Source: Polytrichum commune (taxonomy: Eukaryota > Streptophyta > Polytrichopsida > Polytrichales > Polytrichaceae). From it: a DNA stretch of 64,000 nucleotides. Below the pieces are notes generated by a model. That model made no database searches. It saw only the letters and a program-made list of their open reading frames with translations, and was not told the DNA's origin. Both the position numbers and the translations under genes were made by a program. Location of the stretch: contig OX485806.1 in assembly GCA_950295325.1 (NCBI GenBank), positions 31,680,001 to 31,744,000 of the forward strand, in the 5' to 3' direction. Positions 1 to 12,382 of this stretch are shown piece by piece. Position 1 is the stretch's first letter, and each line of letters opens with the position of its first letter.

Positions 1-198
1 GATCAATAATTATCCTAAAGTATTGAACTTCAACCGGTTATTTTTCCAACTCAATTGTATCATCTGTAGCGATATGGGCGAACCAACCCATACACTTGTT
101 CCTTGTTGGATGCCTAAACCCTTGCCTCCAAGGAACCAATGTACGGGTTGGTTCGCCCTAGCCATATGAAACTAGCAGTCGGTTCTCCTTGTTCATTT
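1..198 (+). mobile_element. hAT-type MITE (family A), cut by window edge
   Basis: The segment matches the better-preserved copies at 31949-32163 and 9692-9919: the CAACCGGTTATTT core, then a right end that reads, in reverse complement, AATGAACAAGGAGAAC. The left end lies outside the window. It is interrupted at 76-158 by a small foldback element. It has no coding capacity. Confidence 0.6.
76..158. mobile_element. Small foldback element nested in MITE
   Basis: Two arms of about 30 bp (76-105 and 129-158) are near-perfect inverted repeats starting GGGCGAACCAACCC and separated by about 23 bp. The same sequence recurs at about 60790-60875 in unrelated surroundings, so it is a mobile or dispersed unit. 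Here it sits inside a hAT-type MITE, so it arrived later. Confidence 0.65.
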
Positions 199-1469
199 TT
201 TCAAGTTTCAACCCTCGTCTTTGTTGGTGGCTTTCCCTTTTGAAATGAGTGGTTTTGTTGATTGCTAGTTTCTCTCTAGGTTAGTGTGACTCTATTGCTT
301 GTTGTCTTGTCATGGTTTATGCATGTTTCTTTGCCTTGATATATTGGTGATAATTTCATGTGAGATTGTGTTTTTATTCATGGGATTGCATTGAGTCCCC
401 CTCGTTGGCCTTCAGACTATGCTTATTTTCATCCTTTTAATTAAATCACGATGAGGTCATTTAGAACAATTTAAAAAAAAAACGGTTTTCAATCACAATG
501 TCGGAGGCCTGACCCCTCCTTCTAGCAAACCTTGTGAATAACCACAATTGCTTCAACCGTTTATTTCTCAAATTCAACCGGTTCATCCATAACTAACTGC
601 CGGATCTCCCGGAGCCTTGGTTTAGCTAGCATGCCCTAGCATGTGGGTTAGTTGATTCTCACTCACTCATGTTCTTAGCTAATCCTCCCAACTACATTGA
701 TATGTCCAATTAGGTTGAACATTGTTATTTCCATATCATTTTATGTTTTTACTCACATGATTAATAAATTCATTTTTAGTGTGGTTGACATATAGATAAG
801 TAAAAAATAAATAAGAATTTGTGATTTTTTTTTACCTAAATGATTACAGGCGAGTTTCATCACCTAACCTTCACTAACTTGTAAGTTAACTTATTCTATT
901 AACTGGGTAATGCAAGTGGACCCTTAGAGCTCCTTGCTCTTGGTCTCCCTCCTAAGCCCAACTCAAGTATGGGCCTCTAGGTAACTAAATGCATGTGTAG
1001 TGTATCTCTACTTCAAATGAAATCTTCGCCTTCTAAAAATCAAAGTATTCAATTATATGGGAAGTAGGGCAAGCAACCCCAAATCACTACTTGTCTCAAT
1101 AGGACACCTATATTTGAGTGATGGTGTGTAATTAAACATGGATTTATAATAATCTCGAGTATGGACACGGAAAATATTTTCAAAAAAAATGGACCACGTG
1201 CTTAAAAAATGTCAACCATTCTAGACACAACAATCAACATAATTGAAAGGGGCTTACATGATACTTTACTAAGAAAGAAAACTTTCACTTAGTCATATGA
1301 GCTCCAATTATTACAAGGAAAATGCCTATGACCTCTATTTGGATTCGCTTAACATCTTGCACTACTTACCTAATCGCGTGTTTCATATCTTAAGTATAGG
1401 CTCAGAGAAGTGGGTGGAGAGCTTAAAAGTGTCCGTTTAACGCCAGAGCTTACCTTATGGGACTGTGCA
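199..1469. other. Intergenic, repeat fragments
   Basis: No gene was recognised. A truncated piece of hAT-type MITE family A lies at about 550-620. A minus-strand copy of dispersed repeat family B occupies about 1076-1400; it contains the reverse complement of the TTGACTATTGAACCTAGAAT-like block seen in the copies at 40.5 and 41.6 kb. The rest is AT-rich with no clear structure. Confidence 0.5.
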
Positions 1470-2205
<736 letters not shown>

Positions 2206-2239
2206 GTCGTTGGGATCATTGGTTCCAATTTACTCAAAT

Positions 2240-2255
2240 GGTGTTTTATAACACC
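2240..2255 (+). promoter_or_regulatory. Histone mRNA-type 3' stem-loop, gene 1
   Basis: GGTGTT (2240-2245) pairs perfectly with AACACC (2250-2255) around the four-base loop TTAT, and ACCA follows at 2256-2259. A six-base stem opening with GG, a four-base loop rich in U, and a 3' ACCA flank are the hallmarks of the 3' stem-loop bound by SLBP in animal and green-algal replication-dependent histone mRNAs. The fourth stem pair is G-C rather than the usual pyrimidine-purine. The hairpin lies 34 nt after the stop codon and is repeated exactly after gene 2. Confidence 0.7.
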
Positions 2256-2627
2256 ACCATTTTGCGTGAAATGTTACTACTCCGTTCGTTGTTGGGACGG
2301 GCACTTACTCATATTGAGTCACAATTTTAAATAAGTATGTGTGCATTTATTGGATCGGTGTCTTCACAAATTTGAATCGGGATTAGTACAGGATATTTTT
2401 ACATCGCAGATATGGTCAGGTTCTTTAGCGATATGATTTCTTTGCTGCAGGATAAGCTTCAACAATGTGGAAGTAGGTTGTACCTTGGTCTGTTGCCACC
2501 TTCCCACTACCTCGCCAACGTCTGCACTGGTACATCCCCGGACTCATTTGGTATTTTTTTACGGGTGACATGTCGAACATAAGAGGCATCATTTGGGCAG
2601 CTTTATTTTACAAGAAATAGCCGTAGA

Positions 2628-2659
2628 GTGCAATCCAAGAGATGTCTCTTGGATTGCAC
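2628..2659. repeat. Perfect 15-bp inverted repeat
   Basis: Arms 2628-2642 and 2645-2659 (GTGCAATCCAAGAGA and its exact complement) are separated by two bases. It lies about 420 bp after H3 gene 1. The arms are too short and the loop too tight for a typical plant miRNA precursor. Function unknown. Confidence 0.6.
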
Positions 2660-2830
2660 CCTGAAAAGAATCAGAATTCTTGTTAGCAATTTATTTGTTC
2701 TAACAGTAAATGTGTTATTCCTGATAGCGAGTCGCCAATTATCGTCTGGAACTGGACGCTTGGTTATTGTAAATCACAGATCCAAAGCGAGAATACACAT
2801 GATTATTGTACAAGAATAAAATGTTTAAGA

Positions 2831-2857
2831 ATTATGGCAGGGTATACCTGCCATAAT
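2831..2857. repeat. Perfect 11-bp inverted repeat
   Basis: ATTATGGCAGG (2831-2841) and its exact complement (2847-2857) flank a five-base loop. It is a second compact hairpin within about 200 bp of the one at 2628. It may be a transcript-end structure or chance. Confidence 0.45.
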
Positions 2858-3600
2858 CTCCACAAGGCTTTGTGCCTCATCATATGTGCAAGCAAGACGT
2901 GCCGGGCTATGGGCATATGCAAGAGAAAATTATTGCATATGAGAATACCTCTCATCTAGGTGTCGAACATCAAAATCTGACCCAATAGGTTTATTGCCGG
3001 GTGAATGTTCACAATACCTACCGAGGGGAGGAAAACGTTGACTACTATTGCAAACTAATCTATAGGGCAGGTTTTTACTACTACCCCGAATCAATCTAGT
3101 CAACTCAATTTTGGGATGAATTAGCAACCAATCTGTAGGGCCGATTTTTACTACTACCAAACCGAACCATTTATTGCCGTTTCATCTTGGATTACTTGGT
3201 CTAGACGAAGTCTAGGCTTCCAAAGTTCACTCCAATGCCATTTCAATCAAAAAATTATTCTAGGTTGGATGAATGAGAGATATGTTCATATGTGTGAATT
3301 TTTCCTCACCTCTGTCCGTGACCTGGAATTGTCTTGCTCACCACATTGGGAAGCACAATAGCAATTCTATCTTGAGGGGCTTCTACTATATGAGGGTTTT
3401 GGGACTGTCCCACTATTGATAATGTAATATTAGAGTCTCAAGTTTTTCTTTCAATTGGACTATCTAGTTGAGATTAGCCTCTATCTCACAGATGCTACTG
3501 GACTCCATCACTCTAGGGAATTAGTGGGTTTGACACAATCTTGATGTACTTTTAGTCCCATACCCTCTTGGCTTCCCCGGACTTTGAGATCAATTTCAGC

Positions 3601-4300
3601 TCATTGGCTTGATCGCAATGTTGCATTGCAATATTAGGTTTTCAAGGATGAACGAGATAAAGTTGAGTGCAATTTCAGTGGACCCTGTTCAAACCTCGAA
3701 CTGCATATTCTTTCTGCGCCTTCTATAGACACCATAGTTAACTGCAATTCTTCATTGAATTTGCCCAGAAGACATCAATCGTGGCTTTTAATTGTGCCAT
3801 CATTGCCTCAGAAAGATATCACCTGTTTGTGTTGTCCGCTTATACCCTCAACAAAGTGCCACACAAGCAGAAGAACCAAAATCAAGTGGGCTGTAAAACC
3901 ATGCATTCTGCGTCGATCAGCAACTTTGTTGAGGATTCATCTCTATTGTGGATGGGTTGAAGAGGACATAATTATCTGCCTCTCTTTCGATCAAAAGGAG
4001 AGATGCCCCGATCCTAAATGCTACCCTAAAAATTGTCAGTTGTAATAGCAGCAATCTTCTCAATTAACAAATCTGAAGCCGTAGGCATGTTTGTCTGTCA
4101 CTGCCTTGCCAATGTCTGCGCCTTGTACAACCCAAATTTACTCCAGATTCATAACCCGAGTTTGATTAAGCCAACAATCCGTTACTCAATTGAAATCTTT
4201 GAAATTCTGGACATTACGATATGTGGTGCCTGAAAGGGATCATTTGGTCGAAGAGTTCAGATGACATATCTCTCTGGGATTGAAGCTCTAAAATAATCAG
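3601..4300 (+). pseudogene. Relic histone cluster unit lacking its H3 coding sequence
   Basis: About 3601-3700 is homologous to the H3 upstream region (compare 4594-4690: TTGGCTTGATCGCAATG against TTGGCTTGGTTCGCAATG, then TGCATTGCAAT.TTAGG). About 3765-3990 is homologous to the segment downstream of H3 gene 2 at about 6077-6220 (GCCATCAT.GCCTCAGAA, TGTTTGTGT.GTCC). About 4105-4140 resembles 2515-2545 downstream of gene 1. Upstream and downstream parts are therefore joined with no H3 coding sequence between them. The simplest reading is a former tandem unit that lost its gene by deletion. This rests on alignment by eye. Confidence 0.5.
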
Positions 4301-4593
4301 GGTTTAAGGCACGTGTAAGTTATCAGTTGGTGTAAACAGGATACTTGATTCTTACACACTTATCATGTGTAAAGCTATGAATGTCACGCAAATTGCCACT
4401 CGTAATTCTGGAAATAGCACCAAGACCTGCTATAATCTATCTTGAAGTCTATCTGCTTAACTTCACATTTAATTATATAGACTATCTCAGAAATAATAAT
4501 AATAATGATAACAATAATAATAATACTGTTGATTATGTGCTTCAATGTGCGCGGGACATCAAATTCTGTTGTACTTACTTAAGTATTTATACT

Positions 4594-5306
<713 letters not shown>

Positions 5307-5338
5307 GTCTTGCGGTCTTTGGTTACTAATTACCCAAC

Positions 5339-5354
5339 GGTGTTTTATAACACC
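5339..5354 (+). promoter_or_regulatory. Histone mRNA-type 3' stem-loop, gene 2
   Basis: GGTGTT-TTAT-AACACC at 5339-5354, then ACCA, 32 nt after the stop. A block from the stem through ACCACCATTTTGC is identical to copy 1, although the DNA between stop and stem has diverged (for example TACTCAAAT against TACCCAAC). Conservation confined to the hairpin and its 3' flank argues for function. Confidence 0.7.
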
Positions 5355-5359
5355 ACCAT

Positions 5360-6490
5360 TTTGCTTGAAATGCTAGCACTCTCTTCGTTATTGCGACTGG
5401 ATTTTGCATTTTGAGTCGACCTGTAATTACTTCTGTTCGCTATCGCATGGACTGGATCGGTATTGTACAAACTTGTGTAGGGATGAGGAGAGCATGACTT
5501 CACATAGCAGTTTTGATGAGGTTTTGTCCCGATCAGATTTACTTGTAGCTAGGTAATCCTTAACAATGTGCATGTTGTGTAGAGCATATCCTGATACAGG
5601 TGATGTTGTGTTAGGGTTAGTTGTGGTTGTCAGGGATCAGCTTCATTCCAGGTTGTCTTAAGAAAATGTTGGCTTTCCCCATGCCTTTGAGGAGCTTGGA
5701 ATACGGAACCATCTGTTTGGGAAAATTGACTCGGAAAAAATGATGTCCTTGGATGTAATTTCAATGACTAGTGTAGTACTGCCCCTAATCATTCGGGGAG
5801 ACATCGTCAAGGGTTCTCTCCTACTTACGCATTTGTTTTAGGAGCTGGAGTGAGATCGATTTGCTCTTCTCAGTGCTAGCTGGAATGAGTCTTTTTGTCG
5901 TGAAAACTTCGCTTGTCAACAAAAGCGCATTTTACATTCTTCCAAAGAACAGCGCGAAGCACAAATTCTGCGCAAGTACGTGTGTCTAATCATCCTCAAT
6001 GCACATTCCACCTAATGGTACTACTTCGAGTTTGACACCACAGGTGGCCAGCAATTTCCCATCAAATGGGGACACAAGACATCGATCAAGGCATTTATTT
6101 CGCCATCATCGCCTCAGAAGAGTCACATGTTTGTGTCGTCCCCTTGTCACCTGGACACAGTAACACACAATTGTATCAATCCTCTGAATTGTGGATGGAT
6201 TGGAGTGGAGAATTATGCCCTGCCCATTGTTTTAATTGGGCGTAGAGGTTTCCTGATCCTAAATTCTTTAGTCATTATCGTATGTTGTATGATTGCAAAG
6301 TGCTCCCCACAGCAATTATTTGGTGTGTTGAGCGCTTTGATAAATCATGGGTGGCTAATTCCAAGTGTTCGTAACCCAACGGCTAGGATAATTGCCTTCC
6401 AAACCATAGACCCAGGTTTGACTCATTTTCCTGGCATACTCATTCTAGGTTGGAATAATTTCAAGCTCAACGAGGAAGATGGAATAACTT
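5360..6490. other. Downstream region of H3 gene 2
   Basis: No further gene was recognised. About 6077-6220 is the segment that also occurs in the relic unit at 3765-3990. The open frame at 6127-6537 runs through this repeated segment and into a transposon, and has no recognisable domain, so I do not call it a gene. Confidence 0.5.
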
Positions 6491-6491
6491 A

Positions 6492-7322
6492 TGCCCCTTC
6501 CCACCTGACTTTAGCTAAAACTAAAAGTATTTTCTAAAAACCAGGTAAATCTCCCTCAGTTATAGTGGAGGCATCTGGCTATCCCAATGCATGTACAAGA
6601 ACTTGCTCCAGAGATTTTCAAGTAGGTTTTAGTTCAGTAGCTTTCACACATGTCCATTGTTTTATCTACCAAGCAATGACATGTTGGGTAGTTTTTGTCC
6701 CATTCCCAAATGCCTTACTACTCACCTATCTTACCATTGGTTTTTGTTAATGGAGCTCCTTGTGTCCTCATAGCTAAGACTAAAAAGCAACCAATCACAA
6801 GGGCGGGAGGCGACACTTTTAAAGGTCCTCTATTCTTGCCTCATGTTTAGGTACTAATGGGAGGGTCGGTGCTTGAGGCTTAGGGGCTTACCCCACTACA
6901 GGCCCTCAAATTTCGGTGGTGGCAGCGATTGGTTGGGTGCAACTGCCGCTACCCTAATGGGTACCACACAGACGGGAGATAAGAACAACGTGGCTTTGAA
7001 AAGTGGAGTGCTTCCTCACGATGAACTGCCGTTGGATTTTCCCTGGAAGTTTGTGTGGTGCTAAACTGCCGGTAGTGTGATACATGACCACTGGCAAAGT
7101 GATGAGATGTAAGCATTTGCTTTGAAAAGTTGCCGGAACTATAGTCCACATCACGGAACCCCAATTGCCATAATGTGGTAAGCCCCTTAAAGCCTCCACT
7201 TTTAAGCCATGCCACATCATTTGCCAACTAGGCTCGGCACTAGATAATGTCGATGATGGTGTGAAGGCCGGGTTGTTAGAACCAACTTTTAGTCTTAGCT
7301 AAAGTTAGGTGGGAAGGGGGCA
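6492..7322 (+). mobile_element. PIF/Harbinger-type MITE with a nested second MITE
   Basis: Ends are inverted repeats (left TGCCCCTTCCCACCTGAC; right, in reverse complement, TGCCCCCTTCCCACCTAAC, both running on into TTTAGCTAA). The element is flanked by TTA at 6489-6491 and 7323-7325, the three-base target duplication typical of PIF/Harbinger. Without the nested element (6883-7186 plus one TTA) it is 524 bp, close to its 531 bp relative at 59922-60452. No transposase frame. Confidence 0.8.
6883..7186 (+). mobile_element. 304-bp Tourist-like MITE nested inside another MITE
   Basis: Ends GGGGCTTACC...GGTAAGCCCC; about 15 of 19 terminal bases pair as inverted repeats. It is flanked by TTA at 6880-6882 and 7187-7189. 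The copy of the host element at 60.3 kb reads GAGGCTTAAAACCTCC at this place, a single TTA with no insert. That empty site proves the boundaries and the TTA duplication. It has no coding capacity, so it depends on a transposase elsewhere. Confidence 0.85.
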
Positions 7323-7325
7323 TTA

Positions 7326-9290
7326 GTTGTTTAGAGTGTGTGGTTGTTAACCACAATGTTGGGAGGCTCAACCCCTCCTTGTTTTCATCTTCATCTAAAA
7401 TTTCCCATAAGATTGTTATTGTGGTTCATATTTCAATTTATTTGTATAGCATATTATTTAGCCAATGTAAATTGATCCCATAATATTTTTCAGATCCATA
7501 ACAATGTTTTGTGGAACTGAAAATATTCCATAGAATATTCCCCTCATTCAAACTGAATATGCAAATATTATGTAGAATATTGTTAGTCCCATGTAACAAC
7601 TGTTATGAATCTGAATAATGTTATGCCAAATTGTGGATGCATGAAGTTATTAATCATACTTATAGTCCATTCAAAACATAAGTTTGCATCATTTAAAAAC
7701 ATGATATTTTCTAATATACTGTGAAATTTTTGGTTTATAAGATATAAAATGTCATTCATATTATTTTGTAATTTGGTCGATGCTATTTTTACGAAGCTAA
7801 TGTAAGGCAACCTCTAGTGCCAATGCATGGGTTTATTGATTATACTTACATTCTATCTAAAACATGGCTTTTAAGTTTGTAGTATTTAGAATCATATACT
7901 TGAAGATAGTTATCTATTATCAAGTCATATCACATCAATCGCAAGTATATTATTATCTTACTTTGTTGTTAACATAGTTGTCTAACTAGTGTAAAGCGAC
8001 CCTTACAAATTACGAAAGAAAACTTATCAATCATATTTATGGTCTATGATAAATATATTCTCATAGAATTTGAATTGAAAGTATTCCATTTATACTATGT
8101 ACTTACAAATTTACTAATCACACAATTAAATTATGAAGCTATTCGCCCTAGTTTCTCACCGATTCTCTTAGAGAGCATCATTTGCACACTTATGATATTT
8201 CAAATCCTAACCAAGTGATGAAGAATTCTACAACTATGTCTCGAAGTTGTTCTCATCCTTTTGAGTTCCATTGTGCCGCCATTGTATTACAACTGTGAGC
8301 AAGATGAAGCAAGTTGAAGTCATAGACAGGATGTTCAGTTAGTCTAGCGGAATCTTCGCAGTGCATTGAATGCTTCATCGTTGTCTACACCTAATATGCA
8401 AGTGTGTATTTATTCCTTTGCTGATTTTGCAGTAAATGTATAGTTGGTTATGCATTCAAGCAATTCGGGATGAGTGAATTAAATGTCACTTGCCGAGCTT
8501 CCATACTCGTGAAGGTCTCTATCATGCTGTTATTGAACAAGTTTAGAGCTTTTTAATAGGGCATTCTGCAAGGGGAAGCCCACGCATAAAATGCGAATTT
8601 AGAATCGAGACTTCTCACCCAAGGGAGCTCTACTGATTCGCAACTGTCGTCATTGCACTTTCAAAGATTGGTGCCGATTTCTAGAGTCACGATTGACAAT
8701 CACAGAAGACTTTTAGCAGTAAAGATATCTGAATCCTCCCTTCTCCAGAACAAGCACAGAAACCTTCATATGACAATGTTGCTACGTCTGATTCAGATGT
8801 GAAGCAAAGAGGATTCCATTAGCAATTGCAGTAGAAATGTTCCAAACCACGTAAACAGGAATAGGAAAAAAAAAATTACATCCTGACGACAACTTTATCA
8901 TCAATTAATTGCCTCCCCCTAACGAGTGCAATCTTCAGCCTGCAAAAGGAAACAAATGAGCCCAAGAGTAGGTTCACATCTAGGTCCTCATCCTACTTTG
9001 TCATCTGTTATTAGCAGAGCATGGAGGGAGTGCGGATTAGCAAGCGACTACTTCGTCATAGAAAATTCTCAGTGGACGAAGATATCCTCTGCTATTCTCA
9101 ACGAACCTCCACGATGGAGTTTCTATGAGAAGTTTGCTAGACTAGATTGTTGCAGAGATGTTAAGATCAAGTAGAGTTCACATACTCTGGACCTTTGTAG
9201 AATCTCAGCACCATCACCATACCACCACATTATCCACTGCCATGGTCCAACGGGTTTTGTGCTCAGAGAGGCAAAAGAGGTGCTTTGGTA
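7326..9290. other. Intergenic, nothing recognised
   Basis: AT-rich to about 8.2 kb, then more mixed composition. The longest frames (for example 8926-9174) show no domain and no coding features I can support. There is a short fragment at about 7335-7375 resembling 485-530. Confidence 0.4.
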
Positions 9291-9299
9291 AAAAAAGGG

Positions 9300-9645
9300 C
9301 CCATGGCAAAGAAATATTTTTGTAATAAATATTGAATGAAATATTTTTTAGGGATGAGAAGATGAAGACAAAAGAAGACAAAAGAATGGTCATACTTGAA
9401 TTTCCTCAAAATTTCCCTTTTTTGAACACATTTCAAAACAAATCAACACATTCACTTTTTGGTGCATGGTCATTCCTCTTGGTTCACATTCGGTTTACAC
9501 CTAGTGAAGGGCCCAAAGGCTTTGTAAATTGATTTTTTAAGAAATCGGACCACAAAAGTTGGACCATCAAGTCGGACCATGGAAAAATGCTATCGTCCAA
9601 GGTCCGACTTCAAGGTCCATGGTGTAAACCGGCCCTCAATAAGTT
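9300..9645 (-). repeat. Dispersed repeat family H, copy 1
   Basis: The reverse complement of this segment matches 62393-62690, starting with GGCCGGTTTACACCATG and including TGGTCCGATTTCTTAAAAAA and CAAAG.CTTTGGGCCC. Probably a MITE; clear target duplications were not found. Confidence 0.6.
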
Positions 9646-9691
9646 TTTGCACTTGCATAAACAATGCTACTTTCGGAAATGTCGAACAACC

Positions 9692-9919
9692 TAATGAACA
9701 AGGAAAACTGACCGCTAGTTAAAGATGAACTGGTTGAATTTGAGAAATAATTGGTTGAAGTTCAAGGCTCCAAGAAAATTCCCGGTCGTTTTAGAGGAAT
9801 CTACATAATACATCTCAAATTAATAAAGAAAAACCGGATGATGTTTACATGTAATTGGTTGGACTTGGAAACACTAGGATCTCAACCAATTATGCTAAAA
9901 AAAATCTTTCTAAACACCG
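9692..9919 (-). mobile_element. hAT-type MITE (family A), 228 bp
   Basis: This is an antisense copy of the family represented by 31949-32163. Flanks GAACAACC (9684-9691) and GAACAACT (9920-9927) agree at seven of eight bases, which fits the eight-base target duplication of hAT transposons. No coding capacity. Confidence 0.75.
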
Positions 9920-10339
9920 GAACAACTAAGAACGTCCAACGTTTCATGTGTGCAAGTGGGCTATTAGGTGAGGTCAATGCACATTAATGACCATGAGTGT
10001 TATGAAGTATGAGTTTTACACCACCTCACGTCTCCTCCGGTTAGTGCTTACTATGATAAATATTGTATTTAGTCTCACCAATTCTATTTGTCTTGCTCAA
10101 TACTAATTATAAACTGCCTGTGTAGTGTCACCAACACTAAATGTAAAAGCTAACATTATTTGTCATTCCTTATTGAAAAAAATTGGGCATTATAGATTTA
10201 AAATTTTGTAATTATTGTCACTTACTAAGTGATCTTCATCCAAATCTCAATTATGTATGACAACATTTCATTTCAAAACCGTTAAGGTGCAGATTACCAA
10301 ACTTGGTTTCAATAATTGGCATTTAGATGAACTAAAAGC

Positions 10340-10675
10340 GAAGTGGGGTGATTGTACATGTAGACTTATTCATAAGATGTGTTATTAGATAGTCACCACA
10401 TGACAAGATGGGATTAGTACAAGATGGTTACCAAATCCAAATCTAAGTTCATATGAATATCTTATTCATTATTAGAGTGAAGATTATTGTGCTCATTAAA
10501 GGGTCCAATTATGTTGACTATTGAGCCTAGAATGGTAATCAAATGTTCAGCACGTAGTTCAATCTCTTTTAACATATGTTATTTCGGTATCGTTTTTGGA
10601 GCCATACCTAACCACAAACCACTTGAACATAGGTGTCCAGTTAAGATAAGTAATTGGATTAGGCTTTAAATTTAA
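10340..10675 (+). repeat. Dispersed repeat family B
   Basis: Shares AGTACAAGATGGTTA, TTGACTATTGAGCCTAGAAT, GGAGCCATACC and AGGTGTCCA.TTAAGATAAG with copies at 40484-40845 and 41565-41915. Ends resemble GGTTACTT in inverted orientation. Superfamily unknown. Confidence 0.6.
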
Positions 10676-10679
10676 GGTC

Positions 10680-11475
10680 TAAATCAAACATAGCAGTGAT
10701 CTAGCCACCTATGTTTGAGTGGTATGTGATTAGTTGTGAATATAATAACATCCACCAAAAAGACATGTGTTTAAAAGAGATTGGATTATGTGATCAAAAT
10801 ATGCTCACGGGGGGTGCACTTCATTGTCAAGTTGAACACCACGTGCGATAAAACAAAATCTACTTTTTACATAAAGCATCACCAAAATGGTTCAAAAGTT
10901 TATGATTTTTTTTTCATGAGTAGATATACATAGTATCTATTACATAGTAAAAATTGGTAACCAAATTTGATGATTTGTTTTTTTTATAAAACATACCGTT
11001 TCTAACTAGAATGACGCAACATTGAACTAAACAAATTACTACAAAAAATGAAGATGACTAAAAATTTCAAAAATATATACAAAAGATATTATCAATGGTT
11101 ATGTGTATGTAGAAAAAATATCATAATTTAAAAAATTATCTATGGCATGTAATATAGGGTAGCAAACTTTTATCGCACGTGGTTATGAAATGTAAGGAGG
11201 TGTGATCCCCCCGTGAATATGCTAACTATTTATAGGTTCAATAACCAACATGATTTAGGGGACTAATATGACCATTCATTGAACAAGATAATGTCCACTC
11301 CACTTTCATGCTAAATATGTTATTCATACAAGCTCCAATTTTTTTTTTAGACAAATGGGAACATGCATGACATACATTTGCTAATCATCTCGCACTAAAT
11401 TGCATGTTTCAAGTCCTACAAGTGGGATGCATGGAGAAAAGTATATGAATGACATACATCTACCTCAAATCCAAA
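10680..11475 (-). repeat. Dispersed repeat family B, split by a hAT-like insertion
   Basis: A minus-strand family B copy runs to 10797, is interrupted by the element at 10806-11215, and resumes after the duplicated AATATGCT with AACTATTTATAGGTTCAATA. The two family B copies here lie in opposite orientation, almost back to back. Confidence 0.6.
10806..11215. mobile_element. 410-bp hAT-like MITE with CACGGGG ends
   Basis: Termini CACGGGGGG...CCCCCCGTG, with a second inverted block CCACGTGCGATAAAA about 30-40 bp in from each end. The flanks are an exact eight-base duplication, AATATGCT (10798-10805 and 11216-11223). It is related to the larger element at 58574-59434. It sits inside a family B repeat. 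Confidence 0.8.
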
Positions 11476-12380
11476 ACTTTTAAAACCAATCGATTAGATG
11501 TTGATTAAATATTTTGGGGGTTTTTAAATACATGAATTCCTCTTAATTGACCGGTGGTATGCTTAAAATCTTGAACACGAAACGGCTATTTGTCAAACTC
11601 AACCAACTCCTTTGCAACTAAAGTCTTTTTCTTCTCTTTAGTGTGGGCTTTGCTATTTCAAACTTTCGTCAATTTGATTAGCCTAATTTGATGCGCCACA
11701 CATTCTAGTAGAACACCACAATACTCTACAAAATAAATGAACGTATAATGCAAGATACCATATTCTACAAATCAACATGGGCTTAGACTTACATTACATA
11801 ATTTCAATGTGGATTTCGGAAAGACCATGCTCATGTTTACACTTTTGAGATTTTGGAGAAAAAGTATTGCCGTTGAACCCCGTTTAATTTGAAAGTGGTG
11901 GCAAAAATGGTGTGTGCAATGATTAGTGACAACAAAGTGGTGGCAGAAGCGCACGTTATAACACATTACGCAAAAGTCTAATTGAAGTTATGCATGGGAC
12001 CATGAATCCCCGGGGACATTATTATTTCTCCCTTTATTCCCACGATGAACCGGATAATGCTATAGCATTGCCACACCCCTAGCTATATACGAGTCATATT
12101 ATGTTGTTCTCGAGATCCACTAACTAGCTAGCTAGCTAGCTATTACCCCGTCCCTTAGCTAGTGAGACTTATTAGTACCTGCACGGGCTAGAAGACTTGA
12201 TAGTCGAGCACTATTATTTTAGTGGTGCTTGAGAGTCTGAGCTGACTTTCTGGGTTAACATTAACACCCACTGTGTCCCATAAAGGCGGCCTTGGCTTTT
12301 GCATGGGCTCCGTTGGCCAAGGATCATGTTGGGGTTAAACACCTCACCTATGATGGGGCTAGGGATTTGTGGCGTCTATA
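11476..12380. other. Intergenic, nothing recognised
   Basis: No gene or long repeat seen. A short (CTAG)n tract lies at about 12122-12143. Confidence 0.4.
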
Positions 12381-12382
12381 TA

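Noticed and set aside
8926-9174. 82-codon frame in non-repeat DNA
   Set aside because: No domain, no neighbour context and no splice pattern linking it to other coding sequence.
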